Shown in pieces: positions 1 to 5,370 of a stretch of 5,370 bases of DNA (position 1 is the stretch's first letter; the number at the start of each line of letters is the position of its first letter). A program made the position numbers and the translations under genes. The stretch lies in NCBI GenBank assembly GCA_017860075.1, contig JAFNAH010000279.1:1-5370 (forward strand). Direction: 5' to 3'. Source of the DNA: Acidobacteriota bacterium (GTDB lineage Bacteria; Acidobacteriota; UBA6911). The notes below the pieces were generated by a model that worked only from the letters and a program-made list of their open reading frames with translations, made no database searches and was not told the origin of the DNA.

Positions 1-777
1 ATCATGTTCCACCAGATGGGTGTGGTCAGCACCAAGACCGCGACGCGCCTGATTTACCTCGATGCGATCTTGTACCTCAGCGGCGGGATCATCGGCACGG
101 GACACCACTGGTATTTCACGGGACAGGGAACGCTCAACATGGGCCTGGCTGCATGCTTCTCCGCTTTGGAAGTTGTGCCTCTCACGCTTCTGACGCTGGA
201 CGCCTGGGACTTCATCAAGCTGAGGAAGGCGCAGTGTTCCGCGTGCGGCCACGATCTCGCATGGGGCCAGAAGTGGGCCATTTATTTCCTCATGGCAGTG
301 GGTGTCTGGAACTTCGTCGGCGCAGGCATCCTCGGTTTTCTGATCAACCTGCCGATCGTGTCCTACTTCGAGGTGGGTACGACGCTCACCCCCAATCACG
401 GCCATGCGGCACTATTTGGTGTCTTCGGGATGTTGGCCCTGGCGGTCCTGGTCTTCTGCCTGAGGGCCATGCAATCCGACACCGCTTGGAAGGGAACGGA
501 AAAGTTCATCCGGCTGGGCTTCTGGGGTCTCAATGTGGGCCTCGCACTCATGATCATCCTGGATCTGTTCCCCGGTGGAGTAATCCAGCTCTGGGATTCC
601 ATCGCCAATGGCTACTGGCACGCACGCCGCCTGACCTTCCTGATGAGCGGCACCTACCATAAGCTGGAATGGCTGCGCATGGTGGGGGATCTGGTGTTCC
701 TGCTGGCCGGCGCCCTGCCAATGGCGCTCGGAGTGTTGCGAAGTGTGTGGAAAAGGGATCTTTCTCCTGCGGAATGA
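1..777 (+). CDS. norB: quinol-dependent nitric oxide reductase large subunit (qNOR), C-terminal part
   Basis: Partial gene: the frame is open at the left edge and only about the last 258 residues are present, against roughly 750-790 for a full qNOR. The family is a heme-copper oxidase relative that reduces 2 NO to N2O in the cytoplasmic membrane with electrons from quinol. Counting the Met at position 4 as residue 1, I see GTGHH at 31-35, whose two His fit the FeB ligands, and SALEVVPLTLL at 53-63. E56 lies 21 residues after the His pair, the spacing of the conserved catalytic-site Glu of cytochrome-c-type NorB as I remember it. NHGHAALFG at 131-139 supplies the heme b3 and heme b ligand His (132, 134). 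Hydrophobic helices lie near 17-38, 47-70, 91-117, 133-154, 171-190 and 226-246. GYWHARR at 203-209 matches the conserved GYWYAR segment. The phrases SALEVVPLTLL and GFLINLPIV are typical of qNOR rather than NorC-dependent NorB. The loop at 72-90 carries a CxxCG motif. The ATG at 4 is internal, not a start. The gene is also named norZ. Confidence 0.9.
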   Translation: MMFHQMGVVSTKTATRLIYLDAILYLSGGIIGTGHHWYFTGQGTLNMGLAACFSALEVVPLTLLTLDAWDFIKLRKAQCSACGHDLAWGQKWAIYFLMAVGVWNFVGAGILGFLINLPIVSYFEVGTTLTPNHGHAALFGVFGMLALAVLVFCLRAMQSDTAWKGTEKFIRLGFWGLNVGLALMIILDLFPGGVIQLWDSIANGYWHARRLTFLMSGTYHKLEWLRMVGDLVFLLAGALPMALGVLRSVWKRDLSPAE

Positions 778-865
778 AACACGATACGGGTAAGATTGGC
801 GACAGTCATCGGGAGGATAAACCGGCAAGGAATCGTAGATGAAGGAGTACGGATGCCGTCTGTGT

Positions 866-1279
866 TCATTGCCGTCGTCCGCGCCCCAAGCTGGCCCCAA
901 AGCAGAAGCAGGCCGGAAAAAGGATCAGGTTCAAAATCCAAAACCACGCCGGGTACGGCAACATGGCCATGTTGACTACCGCGAGGGCGAGCAGAATCAG
1001 ACCGACTGCGATGCCGTGTACTGGATGCCTTTTCGGTCCGAGGCGTGCCGCCAGCCACGAGCTCGCAAGCGTCCCGAGGGCCCAACCCAAAGAGGCCAGC
1101 AGCAGAACTCCCGCCGGATATCGTGCAACATGGGCGCGGCACGTCGCAAGATCAGTAGGATCCGCACCAGGGGGAAACGGATGGAGAATGGAACTCATAT
1201 ACTCCACACCGATAGCAAAGACCGTCGCGACAATGAGACCGGCGACGACGGCGCCCGCACTTCGAAGAATCGCACCCAC
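866..1279 (-). CDS. small four-helix integral membrane protein, function unknown
   Basis: Encodes 137 residues. I chose the GTG at 1279-1277 because GGAGGTGG stands just upstream with good spacing. The same frame continues upstream only to a TTG at 1420, and that extension (Arg/Gly/Cys-rich) looks non-coding. Four hydrophobic segments are visible at about 5-26, 55-78, 86-106 and 110-131. A short polar loop after helix 1 contains HPFPPGADPTD, and a basic turn RLGPKRHP joins helices 2 and 3. The C-terminus GRGRRQ is positively charged and so probably cytoplasmic. The pattern of a first helix with an acidic end, a Pro-rich 'P-P-x-G-x-DP-x-D' loop and then a Gly/Ala-rich helix ending in a basic turn resembles uncharacterised small membrane proteins found in many bacteria. 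I can give no function. The gene converges with the nitric oxide reductase gene, 88 bases apart, with no clear terminator between them. The opposite strand also has a long open frame here, but it is hydrophilic and Arg-rich, as expected of a shadow. Confidence 0.72.
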   Translation of the reverse strand: MGAILRSAGAVVAGLIVATVFAIGVEYMSSILHPFPPGADPTDLATCRAHVARYPAGVLLLASLGWALGTLASSWLAARLGPKRHPVHGIAVGLILLALAVVNMAMLPYPAWFWILNLILFPACFCFGASLGRGRRQ

Positions 1280-1283
1280 TGTT

Positions 1284-1291
1284 CCACCTCC
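1284..1291 (-). promoter_or_regulatory. ribosome binding site deciding the GTG start at 1279
   Basis: On the minus strand GGAGGTGG precedes GTG with seven bases between GGAGG and the start codon. It is close to the ideal complement of the 16S rRNA tail and is the main reason for choosing GTG at 1279 over the longer TTG-initiated frame. Confidence 0.7.
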
Positions 1292-1515
1292 GTTTCGCGG
1301 CTGCCCTACCTTACAATAGGTGCAGCCGGTTCCGCGAGATCGGCCAAGTGCCGGTCCCCTGAATAGTCTCCGGTGCCGATGGAAGTAACGTCCGCATTTT
1401 ACTTCGCGTGGCCAATTCAAGTTCCCTGACTGAAAACAGGCATTCTCTCAACCCGGACAACAGATCGCCTTGGGCCATGGTTCCGAGCCACAAGTCGCGT
1501 TGTGTTTCCTTACGA

Positions 1516-1563
1516 ATCTCCTCGTGCGGTCATAGCCTGATCTCCTCGAATGCCGCTATCAGG
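1516..1563. repeat. direct 9-mer pair overlapping a 6-bp inverted repeat
   Basis: ATCTCCTCG occurs at 1516-1524 and again at 1540-1548, a 24-base period. The second copy overlaps the left arm of an inverted repeat, CCTGAT (1536-1541) with ATCAGG (1558-1563), separated by 16 bases. On the minus strand both 9-mers read CGAGGAGAT, which resembles a Shine-Dalgarno sequence. The copy at 1540-1548 stands 8 bases before an ATG (1533-1531) that opens a seven-codon frame, MTARGDS, ending at TAA (1512-1510). The repeats are seen directly; any role is unknown and chance is possible. Confidence 0.35.
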
Positions 1564-1606
1564 GGAACAGTTTTCGTCTTCGCCGCCACTCTAAGGCGCG
1601 GAATCA

Positions 1607-2449
1607 TCAAGAGGAATTCCGGGCTGGAGTGACGCGCCTACGACTACCGCCGCTGTCTGCGAGCAGGACAATGATCTCGCGCGCAACCTCTTCCACTGAC
1701 TTGCCGGTTACATTGATAATGCGCCAACCCCGTTCGGTGCTCAAGCGCAACGCGTGCTGCAACTCGCGGCGGATGTGCAGCAGTGAAGCATAGGGTTCCC
1801 GCGGAACCCGGGTGGCTTCGGCGCGGGCTTCCCGAAGTTCCAGGAGCCGGCCTGGGCTCATATCGAAGCAGAAAACCCGTTCCGAGGGCAGCGCGAGAAT
1901 CTGTGACGGCATGTTCAGTTCGGGGACGATCGGCACGTTTGCGACGAACCAGCCGTGATAGGCCAGATACAGCGCCGTCGGCGTCTTCATCGTCCTCGAG
2001 ATTCCCACGAGCACGGCTTCGGCGCGGTTCAGATCGTCCGCGCGCGCACCATCGTCGTGCCGGAACGCAAACTCGACGGCTTCGATGGTGCGAGACTTGG
2101 CATCGACCAGCTGCCTGAACAGGCCCGGCTTCTCTCTCGGCGTCAGTTTGAGGTGATGCGCGAGCCGGTCGAGGAGCGGACCCATCAAATCCATGGAATC
2201 CACGTTGTGCAGGCGCGCTTGCGCGAGCATCAGGTCCCGCAGTTCGTCGGAGACGAGCGTGTGCAGGATGATCGCCCTGTGGGCCACCGCCTCTCTTACG
2301 ACCGCGCGCACCTGCGCGCGGGTGCGGATCTGCCCGCGCAGGAGGATCTCGGTCTCGCTGGTCTCGAACTGAACGAGCGCTGAACGCACCATCCGCTCTG
2401 CAGTTTCTCCGGTGGCGTCCGAAACGACGATAATCGTCAGCATAGCCAT
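1607..2449 (-). CDS. bifunctional kinase/pyrophosphorylase regulating pyruvate,phosphate dikinase or PEP synthase (DUF299/PpsR family)
   Basis: A 280-residue cytoplasmic regulator, the usual length of the family (about 270-280). Family members inactivate PPDK or PEP synthase by ADP-dependent phosphorylation of an active-site Thr and reactivate it by phosphate-dependent release of that phosphate with pyrophosphate formation, so controlling pyruvate-PEP interconversion. Seen here: the N-terminal SDATGETAE at 10-18, HDDG at 131-134, the P-loop-like GISRTMKTP at 149-157, then YLAYHGWFVANVPIVPE at 161-177, and a C-terminal VTGKSVEE at 247-254. The 'AYxGxxVANVPIVPE' form looks more like the PPDK-type proteins (YqfL-like) than the enterobacterial PpsR form, so PPDK is the likelier target; this is inference. 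Neither target gene lies in the window. The start could be ATG 2449 or ATG 2443, two codons apart, with only a weak GGAACGGGG upstream. A longer TTG frame from 2575 adds 42 residues that the family does not have. The tail after about 266 is Arg/Ser-rich and probably disordered. Confidence 0.93.
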   Translation of the reverse strand: MAMLTIIVVSDATGETAERMVRSALVQFETSETEILLRGQIRTRAQVRAVVREAVAHRAIILHTLVSDELRDLMLAQARLHNVDSMDLMGPLLDRLAHHLKLTPREKPGLFRQLVDAKSRTIEAVEFAFRHDDGARADDLNRAEAVLVGISRTMKTPTALYLAYHGWFVANVPIVPELNMPSQILALPSERVFCFDMSPGRLLELREARAEATRVPREPYASLLHIRRELQHALRLSTERGWRIINVTGKSVEEVAREIIVLLADSGGSRRRVTPARNSS

Positions 2450-2595
2450 CGCCCCGTTCCATTCTATACCCTCTGTTCGCACGACCCAATCTTGCTGTCC
2501 TCTACCACCGTGCAGACCGCAGAAATGTCCCGTGCCCATGATCAGGGGCGCATCGGGACCGTTGATTACCCGCAAGGTGAACCTGGCGCGCTAGC

Positions 2596-2613
2596 CGGGA
2601 GCGCAGCTTCCCG
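2596..2613. other. imperfect GC-rich dyad (possible operator or hairpin)
   Basis: CGGGAGC at 2596-2602 pairs with GCTTCCCG at 2606-2613 across a three-base loop, with one bulged T, giving seven base pairs. The right half, GCTTCCC, recurs at 2627-2633, exactly 21 bases on, about two helical turns. No T run follows, so it is not a typical intrinsic terminator. A binding site for a regulator is possible but unproven. Confidence 0.3.
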
Positions 2614-2734
2614 CGCATTCGCGCCTGCTTCCCAATAAAGGAGTAGTATTAGAGGTGGTGGCTACTGAGCGTCAAGTGTGCCTGAAGAGGACTCGCGTGG
2701 GAAACGTGCCTCAGATCCGGACGTCTGAAATCTC

Positions 2735-2740
2735 GGAGAA
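2735..2740 (+). promoter_or_regulatory. ribosome binding site of the VWA-like protein gene
   Basis: GGAGAA lies six bases before the ATG at 2747. It supports that start, which is also the one that gives a complete signal peptide. Confidence 0.65.
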
Positions 2741-2746
2741 CCCGCC

Positions 2747-4918
2747 ATGAAGCATGGGAGTTATTCGATCGGAGTGATAACGCTGACCGTGCTCTGCGGC
2801 TTGCCCGCTTTCGCACAGGTGCCTCCAGCCGCTGCTCCTCAGGTACCCACGGTCAAGGCCACCGTCGAGGAGGTCCTGCTCGACATCATTGTCCGGGACA
2901 AGAAAGGCAGACCGGTTCTCGATATCAGGCCGGAGGAGCTGACGGTGACCGACAACGGCGTGCGTCAGACTGTGACCAGCTTCCGGCTGGTCTCAGGTTC
3001 CGAGGCCATCAGCCGGGACGGTGCAACCGCGAAGCTTGATCCGCTGAGGCAGTTGCGGCTGGTGACCCTGGCCTTCGAGCCTCTGGGTGAGATCGACCAG
3101 CGGAGGACAGCCCGCGCGGCCGCGATCGACCTGATCAACGGTGAACAGGGAGCCAACGTCTACTATTCGGTCGTCGCTGTCAACATGCGACTCCTGCTGT
3201 TGCAGCAATTCACCAACAGCAAACATGCTCTGACCCGCGCCATCGAGCGCGCCACTGAAGGCTATGCCGGTCCGAAGCTGATGTCTGAATCGGACGCGAT
3301 TATGGCGGAGCTGAGGAGGCAGCTTGCGGGGCAGGCCGTGAACGGCGCTGATCAGCTGCTGGTGGCGGCGAGTCAGACCGCGAGCCAAAACACGGTTTCA
3401 GGCAAACCGGGACCTAATGCGGATTTTTTCGCGCCGGTCCTGGCGCGGGTCATGCTGGATATGCTGCGCATGGATCAAGGCGCCCTGACGCAGGGAGCGC
3501 GGCTTTCGATTTACGCCCTCAGGTCGCTGGTCCAGGGCCTGCAATCCATGCCCGGCCGCAAGTCGGTCATCTACTTCTCCACCGGAATGTACGAAACGCC
3601 GGAACTGGATGTGCCGTTCCGGAATCTGATGAGCCAGGCCAACCGGGCCAACGTCACGTTTTACTCGGTGGATACGCGCGGGGTGATGACCGCGGCGCAG
3701 AACCAGCAAGCCGGCAGGGAGCTGTCCGCTGCCGCTGCCGCCAGCGCCACCACCGTCAAACGCACCGAAGGCGCTGTGACGAAGGAGGAAGTGTGGGCCA
3801 TGGACCGAGCGGAGGCTTCGGGCCGTGCCAACGTGCAGCTCGCGATACGCCAGTTGGCGGAATCGACGGGCGGCTTCCTCATCGGCGACAGCAACGATCT
3901 GCGGGGGCCGCTGCGGAAGGTGAACGAAGAGATCAGCAGTTACTATGAGCTCACCTTCAACCCGCACATCCAGAACTACGACGGCAGCTTCCATCAGCTG
4001 GCGGTGGTTGCCGACCGCAAGGACCTGGTGATCCACGCACGGAACGGCTATTTCGCGCTGCCGCCCGAAGCGCGCGCCATCGGCCTGGAAACCTATGAAC
4101 TGCCGCTGCTCAAGGCGATCTCGGACGGTCAGGCGTTGACCGGTGTCAAGTTCCGCTCGGGTGCCGTGCGGCTGGAGCAGCGGAGCGACGGGACCGAACT
4201 GATGATGCTGGTGGAGGTGCCGTTGCACGAACTCGAGGCCAGACCGGACCCCGCCAGAAACACGCTCAACATCCATTGTTCCATCACCGCGCTGGTGAAG
4301 GACTCGAAAGGCCGGGTGGTCGAGAAACTGGTGCGCGACCGGCCACTGATGGTAACGGCCGACCAATTGAAGATGGGCAACCTGGTGGACAAGATGACGC
4401 TCACGCTGCCGCCGGGCGGGTACACGGTTGAGAGCGCGGTGATGGACCGCGAGAGCGGCAAGATCGGCACCGTGCGTTCCGAATTCACTCTGGCTCCGCA
4501 CGAGAAGGGCGTGGGGATCTCCTCAATCACGCAGGTGCGCTCGTACACACCCAACGTCAAGGGGCTCGATCCGAACGAGCCGTTCCAGTTTCAGGGCGGA
4601 AGTATCACGCCGACGCTCGACATGACCGTGCCCAGGACGCAGGACGCCGCGTTGCGTTTGTTCGTCATCGTGTATCAGGACCGGTCCATGCCGCAGAAGC
4701 CGTCGCTCGAAATCGAGTTTCTCAAGGACGGCCAGAGCCTCACCAGGGTCCCGATGGCGCTGCCCGACGCCGATGCCGAGGGACGCATCCGGTGCGTGAT
4801 GACGATCCCCGCGGCGGCGATCCCGCCGGGCAACTACGAAGTCCGCGCGACGGCGCGGCAGGGCGACACGAGCATGGAGACGTCGGTTCCGGTGAGCATC
4901 GCGGTGATACAGGAGTAG
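2747..4918 (+). CDS. exported VWFA-related (Acidobacterial-type) domain protein
   Basis: A 723-residue protein. Residues 1-23 form a signal peptide (a basic start, a hydrophobic stretch around 8-19, then AFA before Q24), so it is exported. Residues 38-83 match the family's opening module: VEEVLLDIIVRDKKGRPV, then 'EELTVTDNGVRQTVTSF'. A VWA-like domain spans about 103-315, with MPGRKSVIYFSTGM at 268-281 and NVTFYSVDTRGV at 302-313. After an Ala/Ser-rich linker (about 318-360), residues 362-437 hold the conserved LAESTGGF, the segment around YYELTFNP and the closing VIHARNGYF. Residues 440-723 lie beyond the usual end and look beta-rich, with two similar turns, LPPGGYTVE (554-562) and IPPGNYEVR (692-700). 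The expected DxSxS metal site should fall near 105-115, but the sequence there is LVTLAFEPLGE, so metal binding through it is doubtful. The family is large in Acidobacteriota and its function is unknown; roles in surface adhesion or protein interaction are only guesses. The gene appears to stand alone. Confidence 0.88.
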   Translation: MKHGSYSIGVITLTVLCGLPAFAQVPPAAAPQVPTVKATVEEVLLDIIVRDKKGRPVLDIRPEELTVTDNGVRQTVTSFRLVSGSEAISRDGATAKLDPLRQLRLVTLAFEPLGEIDQRRTARAAAIDLINGEQGANVYYSVVAVNMRLLLLQQFTNSKHALTRAIERATEGYAGPKLMSESDAIMAELRRQLAGQAVNGADQLLVAASQTASQNTVSGKPGPNADFFAPVLARVMLDMLRMDQGALTQGARLSIYALRSLVQGLQSMPGRKSVIYFSTGMYETPELDVPFRNLMSQANRANVTFYSVDTRGVMTAAQNQQAGRELSAAAAASATTVKRTEGAVTKEEVWAMDRAEASGRANVQLAIRQLAESTGGFLIGDSNDLRGPLRKVNEEISSYYELTFNPHIQNYDGSFHQLAVVADRKDLVIHARNGYFALPPEARAIGLETYELPLLKAISDGQALTGVKFRSGAVRLEQRSDGTELMMLVEVPLHELEARPDPARNTLNIHCSITALVKDSKGRVVEKLVRDRPLMVTADQLKMGNLVDKMTLTLPPGGYTVESAVMDRESGKIGTVRSEFTLAPHEKGVGISSITQVRSYTPNVKGLDPNEPFQFQGGSITPTLDMTVPRTQDAALRLFVIVYQDRSMPQKPSLEIEFLKDGQSLTRVPMALPDADAEGRIRCVMTIPAAAIPPGNYEVRATARQGDTSMETSVPVSIAVIQE

Positions 4919-4919
4919 C

Positions 4920-4947
4920 TGTCGGCGATCAGCGGTCAGCCGCAAGC
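4920..4947. repeat. four degenerate 7-base tandem units
   Basis: Starting two bases after the TAG stop, the sequence divides into TGTCGGC, GATCAGC, GGTCAGC and CGCAAGC. Every unit ends in GC, three have T-C at positions three and four, and the two middle units differ at only two positions. From memory, intergenic spacers in some Acidobacteriota genomes carry short GATCAGC/GGTCAGC-type tandem repeats, so this may be a decayed remnant. The array is short enough that chance cannot be excluded. Confidence 0.35.
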
Positions 4948-5018
4948 CTTTGGAGCTGAGCTGCTGAAGGTTTTCGGGGAGGGAGGAGGGGTGACATAGC
5001 ATCGCGATAACGGACGCC

Positions 5019-5044
5019 GGGCGGGAAACGCAGGTTTTTTGCCC
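5019..5044 (+). other. potential RNA hairpin with G-U wobble pairs
   Basis: GGGCGGGAAA (5019-5028) can pair with TTTTTTGCCC (5035-5044) around the six-base loop CGCAGG. That gives four G/C pairs, three G-U wobbles and three A-U pairs in plus-strand RNA. The T run sits inside the 3' arm rather than after the stem, so it is not a classic intrinsic terminator. It could mark the 3' region of the VWA-like transcript about 100 bases after the stop. Thermodynamic strength was not computed. Confidence 0.25.
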
Positions 5045-5189
5045 TATGTGCCGAGGGTGAATGGGATATCGACATCTGGAGGGAGATGACTGACGGGAGA
5101 GGCGACTCCTGAAGAGGGCGTACCGCTCGCTGCCCCTTGGTCGGATCACGGCGCCCGTTCACGGCCTCTGATGAATCCACGCCGGAGAA

Positions 5190-5370
5190 ATGGAGCCGCA
5201 GCACATCACGAGGTTCGGGTTTCAAGAGGATCATGCGGAATATCGCACGGACCCGCCCGCAATCGCGCTGATTTTATGCCTCGCGACCTTCGAGAACATC
5301 GAATCCGCATACCCCGGAATGAAGCCTCAGGTGCGGACGGAGCACTGTACGCGTGATTGGGCGAGGCTGG
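5190..5370 (+). CDS. possible hypothetical protein, N-terminal part, cut by the window edge
   Basis: An open frame from ATG 5190 runs through 60 codons to the right edge without a stop. Two in-frame TGA codons lie just upstream (5169-5174 region), so ATG 5190 is the first possible ATG. GGAG ends only two bases before the ATG, which is closer than ideal for a ribosome binding site. The translation begins MEPQHITRFGFQED and has a balanced composition with a hydrophobic stretch PPAIALILCLATF near 23-35. Third codon positions are mostly G or C, as expected of a real gene in this genome. I recognise no family. A competing plus frame from ATG 5171 (61 codons, ending 5356) is Arg-rich and looks like a shadow. 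The call rests on an open frame and codon character only. Confidence 0.35.
   Translation, partial: MEPQHITRFGFQEDHAEYRTDPPAIALILCLATFENIESAYPGMKPQVRTEHCTRDWARL

Larger units (their letters stand above)
1280..1606. other. 327-base intergenic stretch between two minus-strand genes
   Basis: No gene here is convincing. The longest frames (a TTG-started 60-residue frame at 1493-1311 minus, and a 74-residue frame at 1408-1632 plus) match no family I know and have no good ribosome binding site. The stretch should hold the 3' end of the kinase/pyrophosphorylase transcript and the promoter of the small membrane protein gene. I found no clear -35/-10 pair, no tRNA-like fold and no hairpin followed by a T run. 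It does contain a nine-base direct repeat and an inverted repeat at 1516-1563, listed separately. Confidence 0.5.
2450..2746. other. divergent intergenic region
   Basis: These 297 bases separate two genes read outward and must hold both promoters unless transcripts enter from elsewhere. On the minus strand TATAGA at 2468-2463 is a possible -10, but it has no good -35 and would leave a leader of only about seven bases. On the plus strand TAGTAT at about 2644-2649 is AT-rich but also lacks a fitting -35. I therefore call no promoter. The stretch contains a GC-rich imperfect dyad at 2596-2613 and two copies of GCTTCCC 21 bases apart (2606 and 2627). Confidence 0.5.
4919..5189. other. 271-base intergenic stretch after the VWA-like gene
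   Basis: No gene is supported. Two minus-strand frames cross it (4523-5149 and 4929-5234), but the first is the antisense shadow of the VWA-like gene and the second is a Pro/Arg-rich sequence without family resemblance. The stretch contains a short heptamer repeat next to the stop codon (4920-4947), purine-rich DNA (4976-4993) and a hairpin-forming segment (5019-5044). I see no standard intrinsic terminator. Confidence 0.45.

Noticed and set aside
839..1366. A 175-codon plus-strand open frame beginning ATG AAG GAG
   Set aside because: It is antisense to the four-helix membrane protein. Its translation is Arg/Gln-rich with no family resemblance, while the minus-strand frame gives clear membrane helices and has a strong ribosome binding site.
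1311..1493. A 60-codon minus-strand frame starting at TTG
   Set aside because: It has no ATG/GTG start, no ribosome binding site at suitable spacing and no family resemblance; its length is expected by chance.
1955..2383. A 142-codon plus-strand open frame inside the kinase/pyrophosphorylase gene
   Set aside because: Antisense shadow; the minus-strand product has all the family motifs in one frame.
2463..2486. Sigma-70 promoter for the kinase/pyrophosphorylase gene (TTGGGT ... TATAGA, minus strand)
   Set aside because: The spacer is only about 15 bases, the -35 is poor, and the predicted leader would be about seven bases.
2450..2575. N-terminal extension of the kinase/pyrophosphorylase to a TTG at 2575
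   Set aside because: The extra 42 residues have no counterpart in the family, which starts a few residues before the SDxTGETAE motif.
3398..4501. A 367-codon minus-strand open frame inside the VWA-like gene
   Set aside because: A His/Arg/Gln-rich translation typical of the antisense shadow of a GC-rich gene. The plus-strand gene has a signal peptide and conserved family motifs throughout.
5019..5044. Intrinsic terminator suggested by the TTTTTT run
   Set aside because: The T run is part of the 3' arm of the hairpin, and no T tail follows the stem; listed only as a possible hairpin.
4523..5149. A 208-codon minus-strand frame covering the end of the VWA-like gene and the following spacer
   Set aside because: Its translation is Arg/His-rich and without motifs, and most of it is antisense to a well-supported gene.

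Overview
The window looks like chromosomal DNA of moderately high G+C from a soil-type bacterium, most likely a member of the Acidobacteriota. The main pointer is the 723-residue secreted protein at 2747-4918. It follows the layout of the 'VWFA-related Acidobacterial domain' family, which is strongly expanded in that phylum. This placement is an inference from one gene family and overall character; there is no rRNA or other phylogenetic marker here.

Layout, left to right. (1) Positions 1-777, + strand: the C-terminal third of a quinol-type nitric oxide reductase (qNOR, NorB/NorZ), cut by the left edge, with its non-heme iron and heme ligand histidines intact. (2) 866-1279, - strand, convergent with it: a small four-helix membrane protein of unknown function that starts at GTG behind a strong Shine-Dalgarno sequence. 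(3) 1280-1606: 327 bases with no convincing gene. (4) 1607-2449, - strand: a bifunctional kinase/pyrophosphorylase (DUF299/PpsR family) that switches pyruvate,phosphate dikinase or PEP synthase on and off. (5) 2450-2746: a divergent intergenic region that should hold the promoters of genes 4 and 6. (6) 2747-4918, + strand: the exported VWA-like protein. (7) 4919-5189: an intergenic stretch with a degenerate heptamer repeat just after the stop and one wobble-rich hairpin. (8) 5190-5370, + strand: a possible unrecognised gene running off the right edge.

The genes do not form an obvious operon or a single system. Strands alternate, gaps are long, and the products belong to unrelated processes: NO respiration or detoxification, PEP/pyruvate flux control, and an envelope or secreted protein. 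I see no mobile element, CRISPR array, tRNA or rRNA, and no evidence for a novel multi-gene system. The more interesting points are local: a VWA-family protein that seems to lack its metal-binding motif and has a possibly duplicated C-terminal module, a CxxC-containing insertion in a qNOR loop, and an uncharacterised small membrane protein.
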